Shown here: piece after piece, positions 1-11,893 of the stretch | Position numbering within the stretch: position 1 is the first letter of the stretch | How the letters are laid out: each line of letters begins with the position of its first letter | NCBI GenBank assembly: GCA_024036415.1 | Contig: JAMWET010003445.1 | Location: forward strand, 51,001-115,000 | Reading direction: 5' to 3' | Length of the DNA: 64,000 bases | From: Prochilodus magdalenae | Taxonomy: Eukaryota; Chordata; Actinopteri; Characiformes; Prochilodontidae | Program-made: the position numbers and the translations under genes | Notes under the pieces: generated by a model | Database searches by the model: none | Seen by the model: only the letters and a program-made list of their open reading frames with translations | Told to the model about the DNA's origin: nothing

Positions 1-868
1 CCTGCTGTCTTCATATCTTTATCAGTATAACAAGAAACTTAAACATTGATCTGGAACCTCTTTTTAAAGCTGTGCATCTAACTCCCACCCAATCCAACCC
101 AGTCCCTCAGACATTTGGATCACTGTTTCAGGAAGATGGGCTAAAGTGGGGCAGACACGGCCTGGAAGAGCGCAGTCATGGACTGAAGTGGGATGCAGTT
201 ATGGGATGAAGGAGGCAGAATTAGGCTGGAGGGGGGAAGTTGTGGCCTGGAGCTTCGGGAACCAACCTTTAGACGGTTAAGTCATTGGCTTGATTCCTTA
301 TACCGACAGAACATGTGCCCTTGAGCAAGGCACCTTAACCCCAAGTGTTCCCTGGGCATGGTGGAGAGGGCTGCCAACCTACTCCTCTGTGTGTATGTCA
401 CTGCACAGATGAGTTAAATGCCGAGGTCAGATTCCTCTGAGTGAAAGCACAAAGGGTCAATACTCCAAATTAAGCCATATGCTCACCATATCTTAGTGTG
501 TCCAGTTTTTAACATTAAGCATAATCCAACTTTAAAGGAGCAATTTGTAAGATGATGCTACCTCCAAACTCCAAACAAACTCAAAACAAATAGGGGACAG
601 TATGACCCCAGAAAGTTCACTCACATGACCTTTAATGATTTAATCAGGAGCAGGACTTTCAACATGATTGACCAGAGCTTAGAATACACTGTTGGGACAG
701 AGTCTTTATCCTCTTCCTGTTCAGTCCCTTTGATGCTAACGTGATACATAGACTTCTTTGACCTATCAAAACTGCTATTTCTTCACATTCTGGTAAAATG
801 TGTAGTAAATCTTTAATAAAAATCTTACATATTGCTCCTTTAATGAGTTAATGCTGGTAAAAGGACAA
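1..868. other. Gene A intron 4 (part); no exon seen
   Basis: No exon-5-like sequence (the V-N-x-SYEAL signature) is visible on the minus strand. The stretch from about 240 to 470 is a SINE-like copy (listed separately). The rest is unremarkable AT-rich intron. Confidence 0.6.
240..470 (+). repeat. tRNA-like SINE copy (family 1)
   Basis: It shares the block 'CCTTGAGCAAGGCACCT-AACCCC' and flanking text with copies at about 28055-28350 and 18430-18590, and an inverted, more diverged copy near 50080-50300. The better copies have A-box- and B-box-like segments (GGTTTGATTCC), as expected of a tRNA-derived SINE. Confidence 0.55.
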
Positions 869-874
869 ACTCAC

Positions 875-3800
875 TTGGCGTAGGCTTTCTCCAGCAGAGC
901 GCTCCAAAACTCGTTCCTCTGTTCCGAATGGACAAATAGCAGCTTCCCGTTTCTGGTGGGCAGCTGGTCATCGATGACAACATCCACCCACTCACCATAG
1001 TGCCAAAACTGTAAAGTATGACAGAATAGTTTAAACACTGTGCCCACCAAGGCGGTGGTCCATCTTGTAGATGTTCAGTCGGAGGCTATAGCTCATCTGT
1101 TACTGCACAGTGCAGTGTTGTCCTTCATTAGTGGTCACAGGACGCTGCTCACAGGATCCTATTCTCAGTCTAGCAGTAACACAGCAACACACAATAAGAC
1201 ACCACCACCACGCCAGTGTCACTGCACAGAACAATCCACCAGCTGTGCCGGCTGTGCCCACCAGGGGGCCCCCTTTTATCTTCAGGGCTATTACTGTACT
1301 ATTATGATGTCTAAGATGATCCAGTGAGGAAGTTGCTGACCTGAAAGTGAAAGATGCCAGCGTAGTCCTCCTCAAAGCTTTGCCCAGGTGGCACCACATC
1401 AGCCAGAACCTCTTGGTTCAGTGTGAGTGAAGCAATGGCTGCCAGGAGCCCGCAGTCCCCTATGAAAACAGCACAGAGATACCGAGTGTGACTGATGGCA
1501 CAACTTTACTCATGACTTGATCTCAAATTCACTGCTAGAATGTTGTGGGAAGCTTCTAATCTCCAACAACACGCACAGTACCAATAAAATTCCCAGGTAT
1601 CCCACTATACAGGCCTGTCTGCTTCGGTGTCCACACAGTCCCACCCACTCTGTCTAGCTTTACCCCAGACATACAGTTAACCCATACCCTTTTGGAAAGC
1701 TGTCCTGTCAACAGCTGGGGAAGCCTGTACGTCTGTTAAGGCCTGGTCTTATCAAGAGCTCTGAGGTACCTGGAGCAACAGATCCTTTAAGTCCTGTAAG
1801 TTGCGAGGTGGAGTCAACAATCTGTTGAATTGAGATCTGTGTAACTTGGAGGCCAGGGCAACACCTCATCCATCTCTAAACTCATCAACGTGGTCTTCAA
1901 ACCATAAACAACGTGTGTGCAATGTGGCAGCAATCGGATCACAGACTTCCAGAGCGCAGTGAGTTCACTCTGGGTCAGCTTTAGCATTCTAATCTGCATC
2001 AACCACTAGCGCTACTGCTTTGTCCGTGTTGACCTCTGAATAGCCAGTCATCGGCAGTAGTGAATATCCTAAACGAAGAAACACCAGCCCAACTGAAGCA
2101 CAAACCATTCAATCCCCACTGGCTATAAATGAACACATTGACTCTGTATGATACACAGTCTGTTTGTGGAAGCTAGCTCGCTAACTCACTGGCTAACTGC
2201 AGCTGTCGCTAACAATATCAGTTATCTACCCGTTTTTGCTACAGATCAGTGAACAGCACTGTTGATGGAAGGCTAGCAAGTCAGCTTGCTATGTAGCTTC
2301 TTGATAACCACAGCCGCACACCTCGGTCAGTGATCCCATTCTTGCCAATTATTGCTAACGTAATGGTGGCAAACCCATAAACCCACACAAAGCCACAGAG
2401 CCATGCAGAATGAGAGACTTTTATTTTGAAATATACTGCAGTAAAGTCATGGCAAAGAGAAGCGGTGTGTTGACTGCTAGCATATACTGCAAATTGCAAT
2501 TTAGCATAAAGTAAATTAATTCTTATTAGTAATAGTTGTAGTCAGTGTTGGATCTAAATCTATAACTAGTCAGAACACCTCAATTTGACTAGTTATAATT
2601 ATGTATCAAAGAGTTTTGTTTTCGTAATAGAGAGAAATATTTATTGTTACTAGTAAAAAGGTGTTCATGCCTGTAATTACATTACAGAGATCTATAATTC
2701 TGTTTTGACTATTAACATTCCAGGGAGGGATCCTGTGGGTCTCGTCCGAGTTAGCCGTGCCTGGTAAACCTACAACCTGAGGCCTGACCAGCCTCATCTG
2801 GCTCTTTTCAATGTGGAGGAGTAGCGGTTCTACTCTGAGCTCCTCCCGAATAACAGAGCTCCTATCTCATTGATCTCATTCTCTGGGCCATAACTGTAGA
2901 CCCACCTTCCCCAGGGATCAGCACTGGGGGACCAGTACAGTGGCAGTGGAGGATGGTGGGGAGGACCCTATGTCCCAAATGGCTGCTAAGTTTTTGATAG
3001 GCCAATCCTAGATATATATTGCATCATGTAGTTTGGAAGGCATTGCTATGTGTCTGCTAACCGTGGATATTACTTACCCAGAATTCCCTGCCGTATGTCT
3101 GTTCTAGTCGCTTCTTTAACAATGAATTCAGGATTAGGGGTCAACTCCTGAAACACAGGACACACATCCAACAAGCCAGTCTATTAACTTTAGGCTGGAA
3201 TCCATAGAAACCAACACAAACAGACAGGATTACCTTGTGGGAGTGCTTCATGAATGGTCATAGTCAGCCACTATGCTTTTGAACTAGCTAGCCAAGTTAG
3301 CCTACTTGCTAGTTAGCATATTAGCTATCTCTAGGCCTAAAATGATATATTGTGCTTGTTGTGCATACAAACACTCACACAGCTTAGGCACTTGTACAGC
3401 TACAGGCACACTATAGGAGAAAAGAGGGATTGGAAAAAAGACAAAACAAATAAGTGCGGGTCAGACCAACAGTGAAATTGTGCGTAAGGGTCTCTCCTGA
3501 GATCGGCTTTTTTTTTTGTTGAGCAGAAGTGCAGTAGATGGGTGTGCACGTTTCCACCTTATTCATTCTTAATGGAAAAATTTCGGAATTTAAAAAAGTA
3601 TTTCGGAAAACATTTGTCAGATCAAACAGCCGTATACAAGTAGACAGTTCCCGATCAGACTGAACATTCTGGAGCCGAAACAGGGTCAATATCTTGGAAA
3701 CTGCAGGACTAGTTAGTGGTCATAAAATCTCTCGGCCAAGAAGAAGAAAGAATAGTTGCACTCAGAAGGAAGTAGCGTCTCTTAGTATGGCATCACCCCA

Positions 3801-4948
3801 CCCATTTTTGCTAACACGACATGCCAGACGTCTCGGCATGGAGTTGTAGAGGTTCCTAATGGTGTCCTGTGATAATCCATCCCATGCAGCTTGAACATCC
3901 TCACACAGTTTCTGCAGATGGTGCGGTAGGGGTGGAGGTGGAGTGACCCCAGGCCTTCTGGACGTGTGACAACAAACCGCTCATCTCGGTGCTGACCACG
4001 GTGCCTCCACACACGTGGATTTGTTGGTCGTCTCCACCCACACTAAAGCAGGACTCATCACTGAATAGGACCCACTTCCATTCACTCCATGACAGTCCGG
4101 CACCACACACTGAAGCCTTTGCTGATGTTGACGGCGTGTGGGACAGTCGTTGTAACGGACTGTGTGCACATAGTCCTTCATTGTGCAGTTGTCTGCCAAT
4201 GGTGCTGGCGCGAACAGAATGAGGGCGTCCCTGCTCACTGAATGTCCGCAATCCTGGCCTACCCACCCAGTTTTAGACCTGTCAGTTGATTCTCTTCTTG
4301 GTGCAGCCATTTGTGCAAATGTCGTGTAACTGATTTAAGGTGGACTGGTAATTTAAAGGAGTTAACGTCAGTGTTGTGGGATTTGTGACCAGCTCAGCCA
4401 GGATGTGAATCTGGTACTGGCTAACACAACAGGCTGCCCTGCAGAGTTCCCTACTGTTTTACTTCATCAGCTTCATTTACAGTAGAAATGTATAGGTAAG
4501 AGTTTCTGCGGTGGGCCAGCCTGCATCATAACTGCTCCTGGTCAGAAAGCAAACCGTACCTTACAGCCCAGCTGGAGACAACAGGAAGCGTCGCATTGTA
4601 TCTGCTCAGATGGTTCCTGCCTTAAGGAAAAGGAGGGGCTGTTTGTCTTACAACAAACAGGAACCATGAAAAAAACAAAGTATGTTTCAGAATAATATAC
4701 AGATACTACTTGAATATGATTTGTATTCAGATTTGCGTATATGATACCCATTGATTCACACAAGCAGGGAAAGAAATTAACTGATAAACAATTATTATAG
4801 TCAGGAAGTCCTATTTTGAGCTTTCCACTGCAGAACAACTCAAGCGAATATTTATCATTCATATATATAATATATATGTATGTATTTTCATATATGTATT
4901 TATATATTCATAAACATATATGTATGTAAATGTGTGTGTGCGTGTGTT

Positions 4949-5016
<68 letters not shown>

Positions 5017-5030
5017 TATGGTGAGTATTC

Positions 5031-5062
<32 letters not shown>

Positions 5063-5086
5063 ATATATAATATATATATATACACA

Positions 5087-5152
<66 letters not shown>

Positions 5153-5185
5153 TATATGTATGTATGTGTGTGTGTGTGTGTATAC

Positions 5186-5234
<49 letters not shown>

Positions 5235-7637
5235 TATGTGTATATATATGTATATACATGCTAGTCTAAAACTACCACTGATTGATGGCCTATCTGGAAA
5301 ACACCCAGCTGCCAGCTTCTTCGTCAGCAGGCCAGATGTGGGCTCTTGCTATCAGGGGTATTCCTGGGGTGTATTGGGTTTTGGTCCGCAGTTGTTAGGA
5401 GGTTGCTAGATTGATTTTGCTAAGATATTGTGCTTATATCATATTAATTATATTTTTAAATGGTTAGTAATAAGTGGCTGTGAATGGCTCAGCTAGGAAT
5501 GCTTGGTTATGGATGAGCTGCATGATGAACAAAGAGGGCGATAAATCAGCTGTTAGGAATGTCTGTGTAGTGCCAGTGTAAGATAAGTGGTGAGGTATGT
5601 CGTAGAGAAATCAGTCTCCAAGTCACATCAGTATACAGTCCAGTGTGAACCCCCCCCCCACCCACACAAGACCCCCCCCAGCAGTAGCCACTGGTTCTTG
5701 CCAAAGAAAAGGAATTGTAATAGCTGACCAAACTCTTACAGCAAAATTTTCACCAGAGAACTCGGATTCTAATCCTAATCAAAACATAGGAAAAGCTCCA
5801 GACAGAGTGGTCAGATAAGGCTGCATTCCTTTCTACTAGCCATAAACAAAGGCATGCTGATCTTGGATGCAGCTACAGAGCTTAAAGAGAGAGCCTAAAA
5901 TGGAGATCTGGAAGGAAATCAGTTTGAAATCACGTTGTGTAACACTTTCCTGAACTTTACTGATGTTCTAAAGGTTACCAAAATCTTAATGATTATACAA
6001 TAACCAGTTTAAACCCAACAAGCAAACTGAGAATGTAATTATTTACATATTTACAAAGTCATCATTTTAGGGGACTTGGGGAGGACAGCACACTGCATAC
6101 TACAGTAGTATGTACCCTGTGTGTGGTGTATACAGCCACATGACCAGTTACCTCACATTTACCTCAGAGCTGTTATTACTGTATCCACTGTTCAGAGCTA
6201 GCTCCTGCTAACGCTGCTCAGTTCACCTGAGATACGGTTAGCCTAGCTGTTAGCTCCCCTCGGCTATTTCACTCCAAAACTGATCCTCTAAAGCGAGTTC
6301 ATCTTTTATTAATCTTCAGACCTGTATATTTAACTTTCTGAGGCTCATCACTACACCCACATTTATACTCGGAGTGAGCTGTGTTTAGCTCCCCAGTGTT
6401 ACCCGACGCCATTTTCTCTGGCTGAAGCAGGCTGAGAGCTGGTGAGGCCGCGGTGCATGATGGGATACAGTACACCATGAAGATAGCTCCACCTGTATAC
6501 TAGAACCTACAGACTTACAGTTTGGTCACATACTGCATACTACTTTCAGGTAGATTTAGTATATAGTATGCCATTCTTAAGACTTTTAGTCTATAGGGGT
6601 TTAGTCTGTATCTAGGCTTCACACAGGGTTTAGTCTGTATCTAGGCTTCACACAGGGTTTAGTCTGTATCTAGGCTTTACACAGGGCTCAGTCTGTATCT
6701 AGGCTTTACACAGGGTTTGGTCTGTATCAAGGCTTTACACAGGGTTTAGTCTGTATCTAGGCTTTATACCGGGTTAGTCTGTATCTAGGCTTTATACAGG
6801 GTTTAGTCTGTGTCTAGGCTTTACACAGGGTTTAGTCTGTATCTAGGCTTTACACAGGGTTTAGTCTGTATCTAGGCTTTACACAGGGTTTAGTCTGTAT
6901 CTAGGCTTCACACAAGGTTTAGTCTGTATCTAGGCTTTACACAGGGTTTAGTCTGTATCTAGGCTTTACACAGGGTTTAGTCTGTATCTAGGCTTTACAC
7001 AGGGTTTAGTCTGTATCTAGGCTTTACACTGGGTTTAGTCTGTATCTAGGCTTTACACAGGGTTTAGTCTGTATCTAGGCTTTACACAGGGTTTAGTCTG
7101 TATCTAGGCTTTACACAGGGTTTAGTCTGTATCTAGGCTTTACACAGGGTTTAGTCTGTATATAGGGTTTACACAGGGCTTAGTCTGTATCTAGGCTTTA
7201 CACTGGGTTTAGTCTGTATCTAGGCTTTACACAGGGTTTAGTCTGTATCTAGGCTTTACACAGGGTTTAGTCTGTATCTAGGCTTTACACTGGGTTTAGT
7301 CTGTATCTAGGCTTTACACAGGGTTTAGTCTGTATCTAGGCTTTACACAGGGCTTATGTAGTAACATTCTGGTGGTCTAGATATAATAGAATGCATGTAC
7401 CTTTGGTCTCTGCCACGTGACTCCGCGTGTTTTGTGGGACTCCGGTCCGAACTCCTGAAAGCCCAGCGAGCACGGAGCTGCCTTAAACGTCTCGTCCACG
7501 AACAGGCGGTCCTCGTGCAGGCACGCGCGCTTCAGCGCTTTGAAGTCCTGCCTGAGGAACTGGAGCGCCTGAGCTCGCGAGCCGACTCCCCGGGCCCGCG
7601 AGCGTGCGTGCTGCAGCTTTCCAGCAACCCCGGACAT
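875..7637 (-). CDS. Calpain gene A: conventional calpain large subunit, 5' part only (exons 1-4)
   Basis: Calcium-dependent cytosolic cysteine protease of the CAPN1/2/8 type. The window holds the first 186 codons, in exons 7637-7401 (237 nt), 3147-3078 (70), 1459-1341 (119) and 1008-875 (134). All junctions are GT/AG, and lengths and phases equal those of gene B. The protein begins MSGVAGKLQ, close to the CAPN2 style of N-terminus, and includes the [11 protein letters not shown] segment, TRTDIRQG, the catalytic Cys at codon 105, YAGIFHFQ and the [10 protein letters not shown] / [11 protein letters not shown] stretch of core subdomain PC1. The Trp that follows the catalytic Cys is Gly (codon GGG). 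The start was chosen by family alignment, because the frame stays open upstream through a minisatellite. Exon 5 onward (His, Asn, CBSW, PEF) must lie beyond base 1. It sits tail-side of gene B on the same strand, a tandem duplicate. Whether it is an active protease cannot be told from this part. Confidence 0.9.
1036..1330. repeat. Fish MITE fragment in gene A intron 3
   Basis: It contains the phrase GGAGGCTATAG-CTCATCTGT, also found at about 51130-51160 in gene C intron 5. Open frames here have no calpain or other recognisable content. Confidence 0.4.
1341..1459 (-). CDS. Gene A exon 3, catalytic Cys exon with Trp-to-Gly change
   Basis: 119 nt, same length and phase as gene B exon 3. It reads [14 protein letters not shown]...[17 protein letters not shown]. 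The catalytic Cys codon TGC is at 1454-1452. The next codon, GGG at 1451-1449, gives Gly where genes B and C have TGG (Trp). A single T-to-G change explains it. Confidence 0.9.
3740..4340 (-). pseudogene. Degenerate Tc1/mariner transposase copy (gene A intron 1)
   Basis: Read on the minus strand, the frames contain pieces typical of Tc1 transposases: a second helix-turn-helix-like segment ([15 protein letters not shown]) and the first catalytic Asp block ([18 protein letters not shown]). Frames are broken by shifts and stops. Related copies lie at 31060-31375, 48640-49195 and 51890-52515. Confidence 0.7.
4862..5262. repeat. TA/TG microsatellite, about 400 bp
   Basis: Nearly pure (TA)n with short GTGT/ACAC interruptions. 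The long open frames across it (Tyr-Ile repeats) are artefacts of the dinucleotide repeat. Confidence 0.95.
5640..5685. repeat. C-rich homopolymer tracts
   Basis: Two runs of 8-9 C separated by CACCCACACAAGA, a likely slippage and assembly-error spot. Confidence 0.7.
6120..6470. repeat. Dispersed copy of the 231-bp tandem-repeat unit
   Basis: The text from the 'ACCTCAGAGCTGTTATTACT' block through 'ACCTGTATATTTAACTTTC' matches the unit tandemly repeated at 37973-38766 in gene B intron 2. It then continues into different, more GC-rich sequence around GCCATTTTCTCTGGC and CGCGGTGCATGATGGGA. Confidence 0.8.
6594..7353. repeat. 29-bp minisatellite, about 26 copies
   Basis: Head-to-tail units GGGTTTAGTCTG + TATCTAGGCTTTACACA with few substitutions and occasional short indels. 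It lies in gene A intron 1 and ends about 48 bp from the exon 1 donor. Confidence 0.97.
7401..7637 (-). CDS. Gene A exon 1 (N-terminal anchor helix and start of PC1)
   Basis: 79 codons from the ATG at 7637-7635 to ...WQRPK, then a GTACAT donor. The pattern FLRQDF...LF.DE.F...SLGF.E.GP.S.KTRGV.W.RP matches exon 1 of conventional calpains in length (237 nt, as in gene B) and content. The exon is boxed in by two unrelated minisatellites, one ending about 50 bp inside intron 1 and one starting about 40 bp upstream of the ATG. Confidence 0.88.
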
Positions 7638-7675
7638 TTTCTCACCCAGTACCCAAGCGCGAGGAGGGAGACCGG

Positions 7676-8008
7676 CCGTGCACGCGGAGAGGGGCAGAGT
7701 GTGCGCACGGAGAGGGGCAGGGTATGCACGCGGAGAGGGGCAGGGTATGCACGCGGAGAGGGGCAGAGTGTGCGCACGGAGAGGGGCAGGGTATGCACGC
7801 GGAGAGGGGCAGAGTGTGCGCACGGAGAGGGGCAGGGTACGCACGCGGAGAGGGGCAGAGTGTGCGCACGGAGAGGGGCAGGGTACGCACGCAGAGAGGG
7901 GCAGGGTGTGCGCACGGAGAGGGGCAGGGTATGCACGCGGAGAGGGGCAGAGTGTGCGCACGGAGAGGGGCAGGGTACGCACGCGGAGAGGGGCAGGGTG
8001 TGCGCACG
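7676..8008. repeat. GC-rich 21-25-bp minisatellite, about 14 copies, 5' of gene A
   Basis: Units of CACGCGGAGAGGGG + CAGAGTGTG alternate with CACGGAGAGGGGCAGGGTATG. The array is rich in CpG and begins about 40 bp upstream of the gene A start codon, so it occupies the presumed 5' UTR or promoter. The several 120-240-codon open frames here are repeat-derived. Confidence 0.95.
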
Positions 8009-8169
8009 GAACAGGGGTGTGCGCGTGGGCATGGGAGTCCAGAGTGGCTTAAAGAGCATATTCCCGTACGGCCATTTATCTGTGCGGGACCATTTTGTCA
8101 AAGCTGTCTACATCCCTTAGAATGAAACAGAATTTCGCTGTGCTGTTAAGACTGCTTTATGCAAATGAG

Positions 8170-8905
8170 CTATACTCTGATTGGCAGCAGTCCTTGATCC
8201 ATTCTACATCCCTTTCTAACTTGAATCTCTGACCATCCTGTTGGACGAGAAGGCCTGGCGCACAGTCTCCGTTCTAATTCATCCCAAAGGTGCTCTATCG
8301 GGATGAGTTCAGGACTCTGTGCAGGCCAGTCCAGTTCCTCCACACCAAACTCACTCTTTCATATAGAGCTTGCTTTGTGGACTGGTGTGCGGTCATGTTG
8401 GAACAGGAATGGGCTGCCCCCAAACTGTCCCCACAAAGTTTGGAGGATGAGATGGTCCAGAGTCTCCTGGTCTGCTGTAGCATTAAGAGTTCCTCTCACT
8501 GGAACTAAGGGGCGGAGCCCAACTCCTAAACAACAACCCCCACACCATAATCCCCCTCCACCCAACTTTACACTCGTCACAGTGCAGTCAGTCAAGTACC
8601 GTTCTCCGGGCAACCGCCAAACCCAGACTCGTCCATCGGATTGCCAGACAGAGAAGCGTGATTGGTCACTCCAGAGAACACATCTCCACTGCTCTAGAGT
8701 CTGGGGGCGGAGCTTTACACCACTGCATTTGACGCTCTGCACTGCGCTCGGTGATGTAAGGCTGGGATGCAGCTGCTCGGCCATGGAAACCCGTTCCATG
8801 AAGCTCCACACACTGTTCCTGAGCTGATCTGAAGGCCACATGAGGTTTGGAGGTCTGTAGTGATGGGCTCTGTCTGAAAGTTGGCGACCTCTGCGCACCA
8901 TCCTG
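8170..8905 (-). pseudogene. Tc1-like transposase remnant
   Basis: The minus-strand frame 8901-8359 carries Tc1-type catalytic blocks: [17 protein letters not shown] around the first Asp, then GGGGLWCGG, then FLFQHDRTPVHKA around the second Asp. The C-terminal end is in another frame. A second partial copy of the same family is at 14850-15130. Confidence 0.75.
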
Positions 8906-9063
8906 GGTGGTCAGTTATTTCTTGGGCAAGCATGACTAATGTAGAGGACTGTGAGATGGAGCTGCTAGAGTATAAGATTATCCAGACCACTTTTACTCCA
9001 GATTTTAGACCACCAGAACTAGAAAGAAGACCAGTCGTGTGCTGTTATATGATGAAAGATGCT

Positions 9064-9069
9064 TTTATT
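9064..9069 (-). promoter_or_regulatory. Gene B polyadenylation signal AATAAA
   Basis: TTTATT on the plus strand is AATAAA on the minus strand, 180 nt past the gene B stop codon and at a normal 3' UTR distance. The function is inferred from position. Confidence 0.5.
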
Positions 9070-9248
9070 ACTGCCAATATTCTCATCAGTATAAACAAAT
9101 ATCATCATCATATCACTGGGCAGCTCTTCTGGTTGGAAACCCAAATCTGAAAAGATCAAAAACCTCATTTCCTCCTCCATGCTGGATTAGCTGAGCCTAA
9201 TCTTCTTCAGCCGAACTGGATACAAGCTCGTCGACCCTCAGCAAAGGC

Positions 9249-9272
9249 CTAGCTCAGAGCCAAGCAGAGCCA
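9249..9272 (-). CDS. Gene B last exon 21 (WLCLALS, stop)
   Basis: 24 nt: acceptor TTACAG, then WLCLALS and TAG. The WLC ending matches the C-terminus of CAPN2-type subunits (EF-5, dimerisation) and gives a total of exactly 700 residues. Confidence 0.88.
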   Translation of the reverse strand, partial: WLCLALS

Positions 9273-11839
9273 CTGTAACACAAACACATGTAGAATGTTA
9301 AATACAGCATGGAGAAGGTTCTGTTTTTTTAATCTAACCATCTGATGCATCTCCACCAAAAAGAAAGAGGTTTGGAACCCGAAAGTTCGTTCCCAGCTAG
9401 AACCAACACATAGTAGGTTCTTCAGCATGAACCGTGACAACAGCTGTGGGAGTGGGAGTTGTTGAGGAAAGAGAAGGCAACACTGGCGACACCCAGTGGT
9501 CTGCTGAGGGACTTCTTCTGGGTCTTCTTATCTCTAGTAGTTGAGCCGTGCTTGTTTTCTGGATAAGAGCAAACATTTGGAATAACAGCCCAAACATTCA
9601 CAGGTGATCTATATGCTCCGCCATCTTGGTACTACTGCTGACCACCGCAGTGCAGCGCCCTCTGTTTGACGTTCCAAGGGTTCAGTAAACACTGGTGCAA
9701 ACGCAGGCTGGTGCCCTGAGTAGCACCAATAAGTCAAAAGGGGCTGCCTGAGGACCTGAATAGAGTCACTAAGTGTCAGTGTGCTGTTGCAGGTGGCCTT
9801 GAAACAGATTTTTGAAGATTCTTGAAACAGTACATGGACAATTGGCCAATTGGGAATAGTTTATTCCCGTAGTATATATGTAGCTATCACTAACTGAGCT
9901 CTCCTATTGGTTAGGTCTTTAAGATATGAGAAGAAATTCCAACACATTAATTATCAGCATAATTATCTACTGACACAGAAGGTAGTTAGAAATGGAAAGC
10001 AGTGGCAGAGTCAGCTCTACCTCAGAAGTCAGTCAGTCACCTACTGTACATTGTAATGTGTCTGTAAGTCAAACATGCAATGTCAATCAGAAGCTTCAAA
10101 CATCAGTGTCTAATCTAGAACGAGCTAAAAACGTTATGGCTATTGCTGGCAGCTAAGCGCTAACTAACTACTACAGTAGTAGGACTACTAGGACTACTGT
10201 AGCAGTGTTTTTTTTTTTGGCTGAGATTTCAGATCCATGGCTCAAACCGAAGGCTCTAGCTCCTATGGTCAGCACTAGGTCACCATGCACATGTATGTAT
10301 ATACCCATATATATGTTTACCTCCATAATGTCCAGCTCGATCTTCCCAGTGTTCTTCTTATCAAACTTCTGGAACATTTCTGAACAGAACAGAAAAGAAA
10401 CAAGACAGGTATGAACATATACCACACACCTGCATGTTTATCTACTGGGACCAGTTTTCATAGGTCTTGCTCGACTGTGTTTCTCTATAACATATAAATC
10501 GAGACTCAGGTCACTGTCTAAAACCCAGATCTGCCCATCATATATATATATACTTGATATAATCTACATTAATGCCCATCAGGCTGCATAAGCATGGAGA
10601 GGTTTCATGTCTACATGCATCATCCACCTGAATGATGATAGGCATCTAATCCAGCGCGTCATATTTTAAGACACATGATTGACAGTCGTTCTTCCCCATC
10701 TTCCTTATTTAATCTGCCTTATAGCAGAGTTCCTGTCCTTGCACAGATATTTCAAAATCTCTGCATGATTAAATGGTTCCATGTCATGCCTGCTGGTTCT
10801 CCTCTCACCTCCGATCTCCCGGACTCCTTTTCCCATAACCCACCACCTGATGTCACATGTCTATCCTTGCCCAATCACACCCCGTTGCCTCGTTCTCTGT
10901 CTCCTGAATATTGATTAGTCACCTGATGTTAATTAGTCTGTTTGTCTAAATGCTTCTCTCTCACACGGGCTCATTGGGAAAGTATCGCCACCCTGTTGCA
11001 TACCGAACGCTCTCTCTCTGTTTGATCTTGTGTTACTCTGGCTTTGACTCTGTTTTGACTCTCTGGTTTACTCCTCTGGTTTATTCGCTTTGGTACCTCT
11101 GCCTGGTCTGACTCTTGCCTGTTTATTGACTCTGACTCAGGTTAGCCCTTGATTGTATTTCCATGTTCTGTGTTCTTTGTCACATTCCAGATGTAAACAA
11201 AGTTGTCCAGGATGAGCTGCTGTGAACTGATCAGTTCTAGAGTATCTTACTGACTCTGCCCTTCTCACAGTGGTGGTCATGGAAACCAGGGGTCTCAATG
11301 TCTAACTCTAAAGCCCTGACGGTATTTGTACTTGATGATCAAGTCACACTACTTATTATCTTGGAGTCAGTTGCTATCACTCGATCCAGGCATGGTGAAA
11401 TTTCAAGTGGACTTCTTTTAGTGAGTAGGACAAACTCAAAAAGACAAGCAATAAGAGAATATGGGTGGAGTTACCCAGAATTCCTAGCAAGTTAGTTTTA
11501 ATTTAATTTAAATTTCGGTTAAATGTAACTTTGGATGCACTTTTTTAATGTGTCAGGAATAACAGACCTAGATCGACGCACGCCCAGCTAAAAGTCATTT
11601 GAGATTGATTAGACAGATTGGTAATAAAGCACAACAGCATGGACCAGGCAAACATTACTGAGGGGACAAGGCAGAGAGAATAACCAGAGAGACAGGCAGG
11701 GGTAGGCGAGAACCTGAGAGCGGGAGATACAGGCAGACAGATGCAAGGGAGTAAGACCAAAGCGTAGACCAGTAAACAAATGGGGAATACAATAGCAGAA
11801 GGGCAAAACTAACTAACCAGCAACCAGACCAAACGGGAG

Positions 11840-11893
<54 letters not shown>

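Larger units (their letters stand above)
7638..9248. other. Spacer between gene A (5' end) and gene B (3' end)
   Basis: It contains the GC-rich minisatellite, a Tc1 remnant (8170-8905) and the gene B 3' UTR with its polyadenylation signal. No further host gene is seen. Confidence 0.7.

Noticed and set aside
1..868. Gene A exon 5
   Set aside because: The SYEALSGG / FTGGIAE signature is not present on the minus strand here; the exon must lie left of the window.
4880..5269. Tyr-Ile repeat open frames
   Set aside because: Artefact of a TA/TG microsatellite.
6594..7353. CRISPR-like regular 29-bp repeats
   Set aside because: Units are head to tail with no spacers, in an animal intron; a minisatellite.
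7395..8120. Open frames of 120-240 codons on both strands across the GC-rich repeat
   Set aside because: Driven by the 21-25-bp minisatellite. Only the last part on the minus strand (7637-7401) is real coding sequence.
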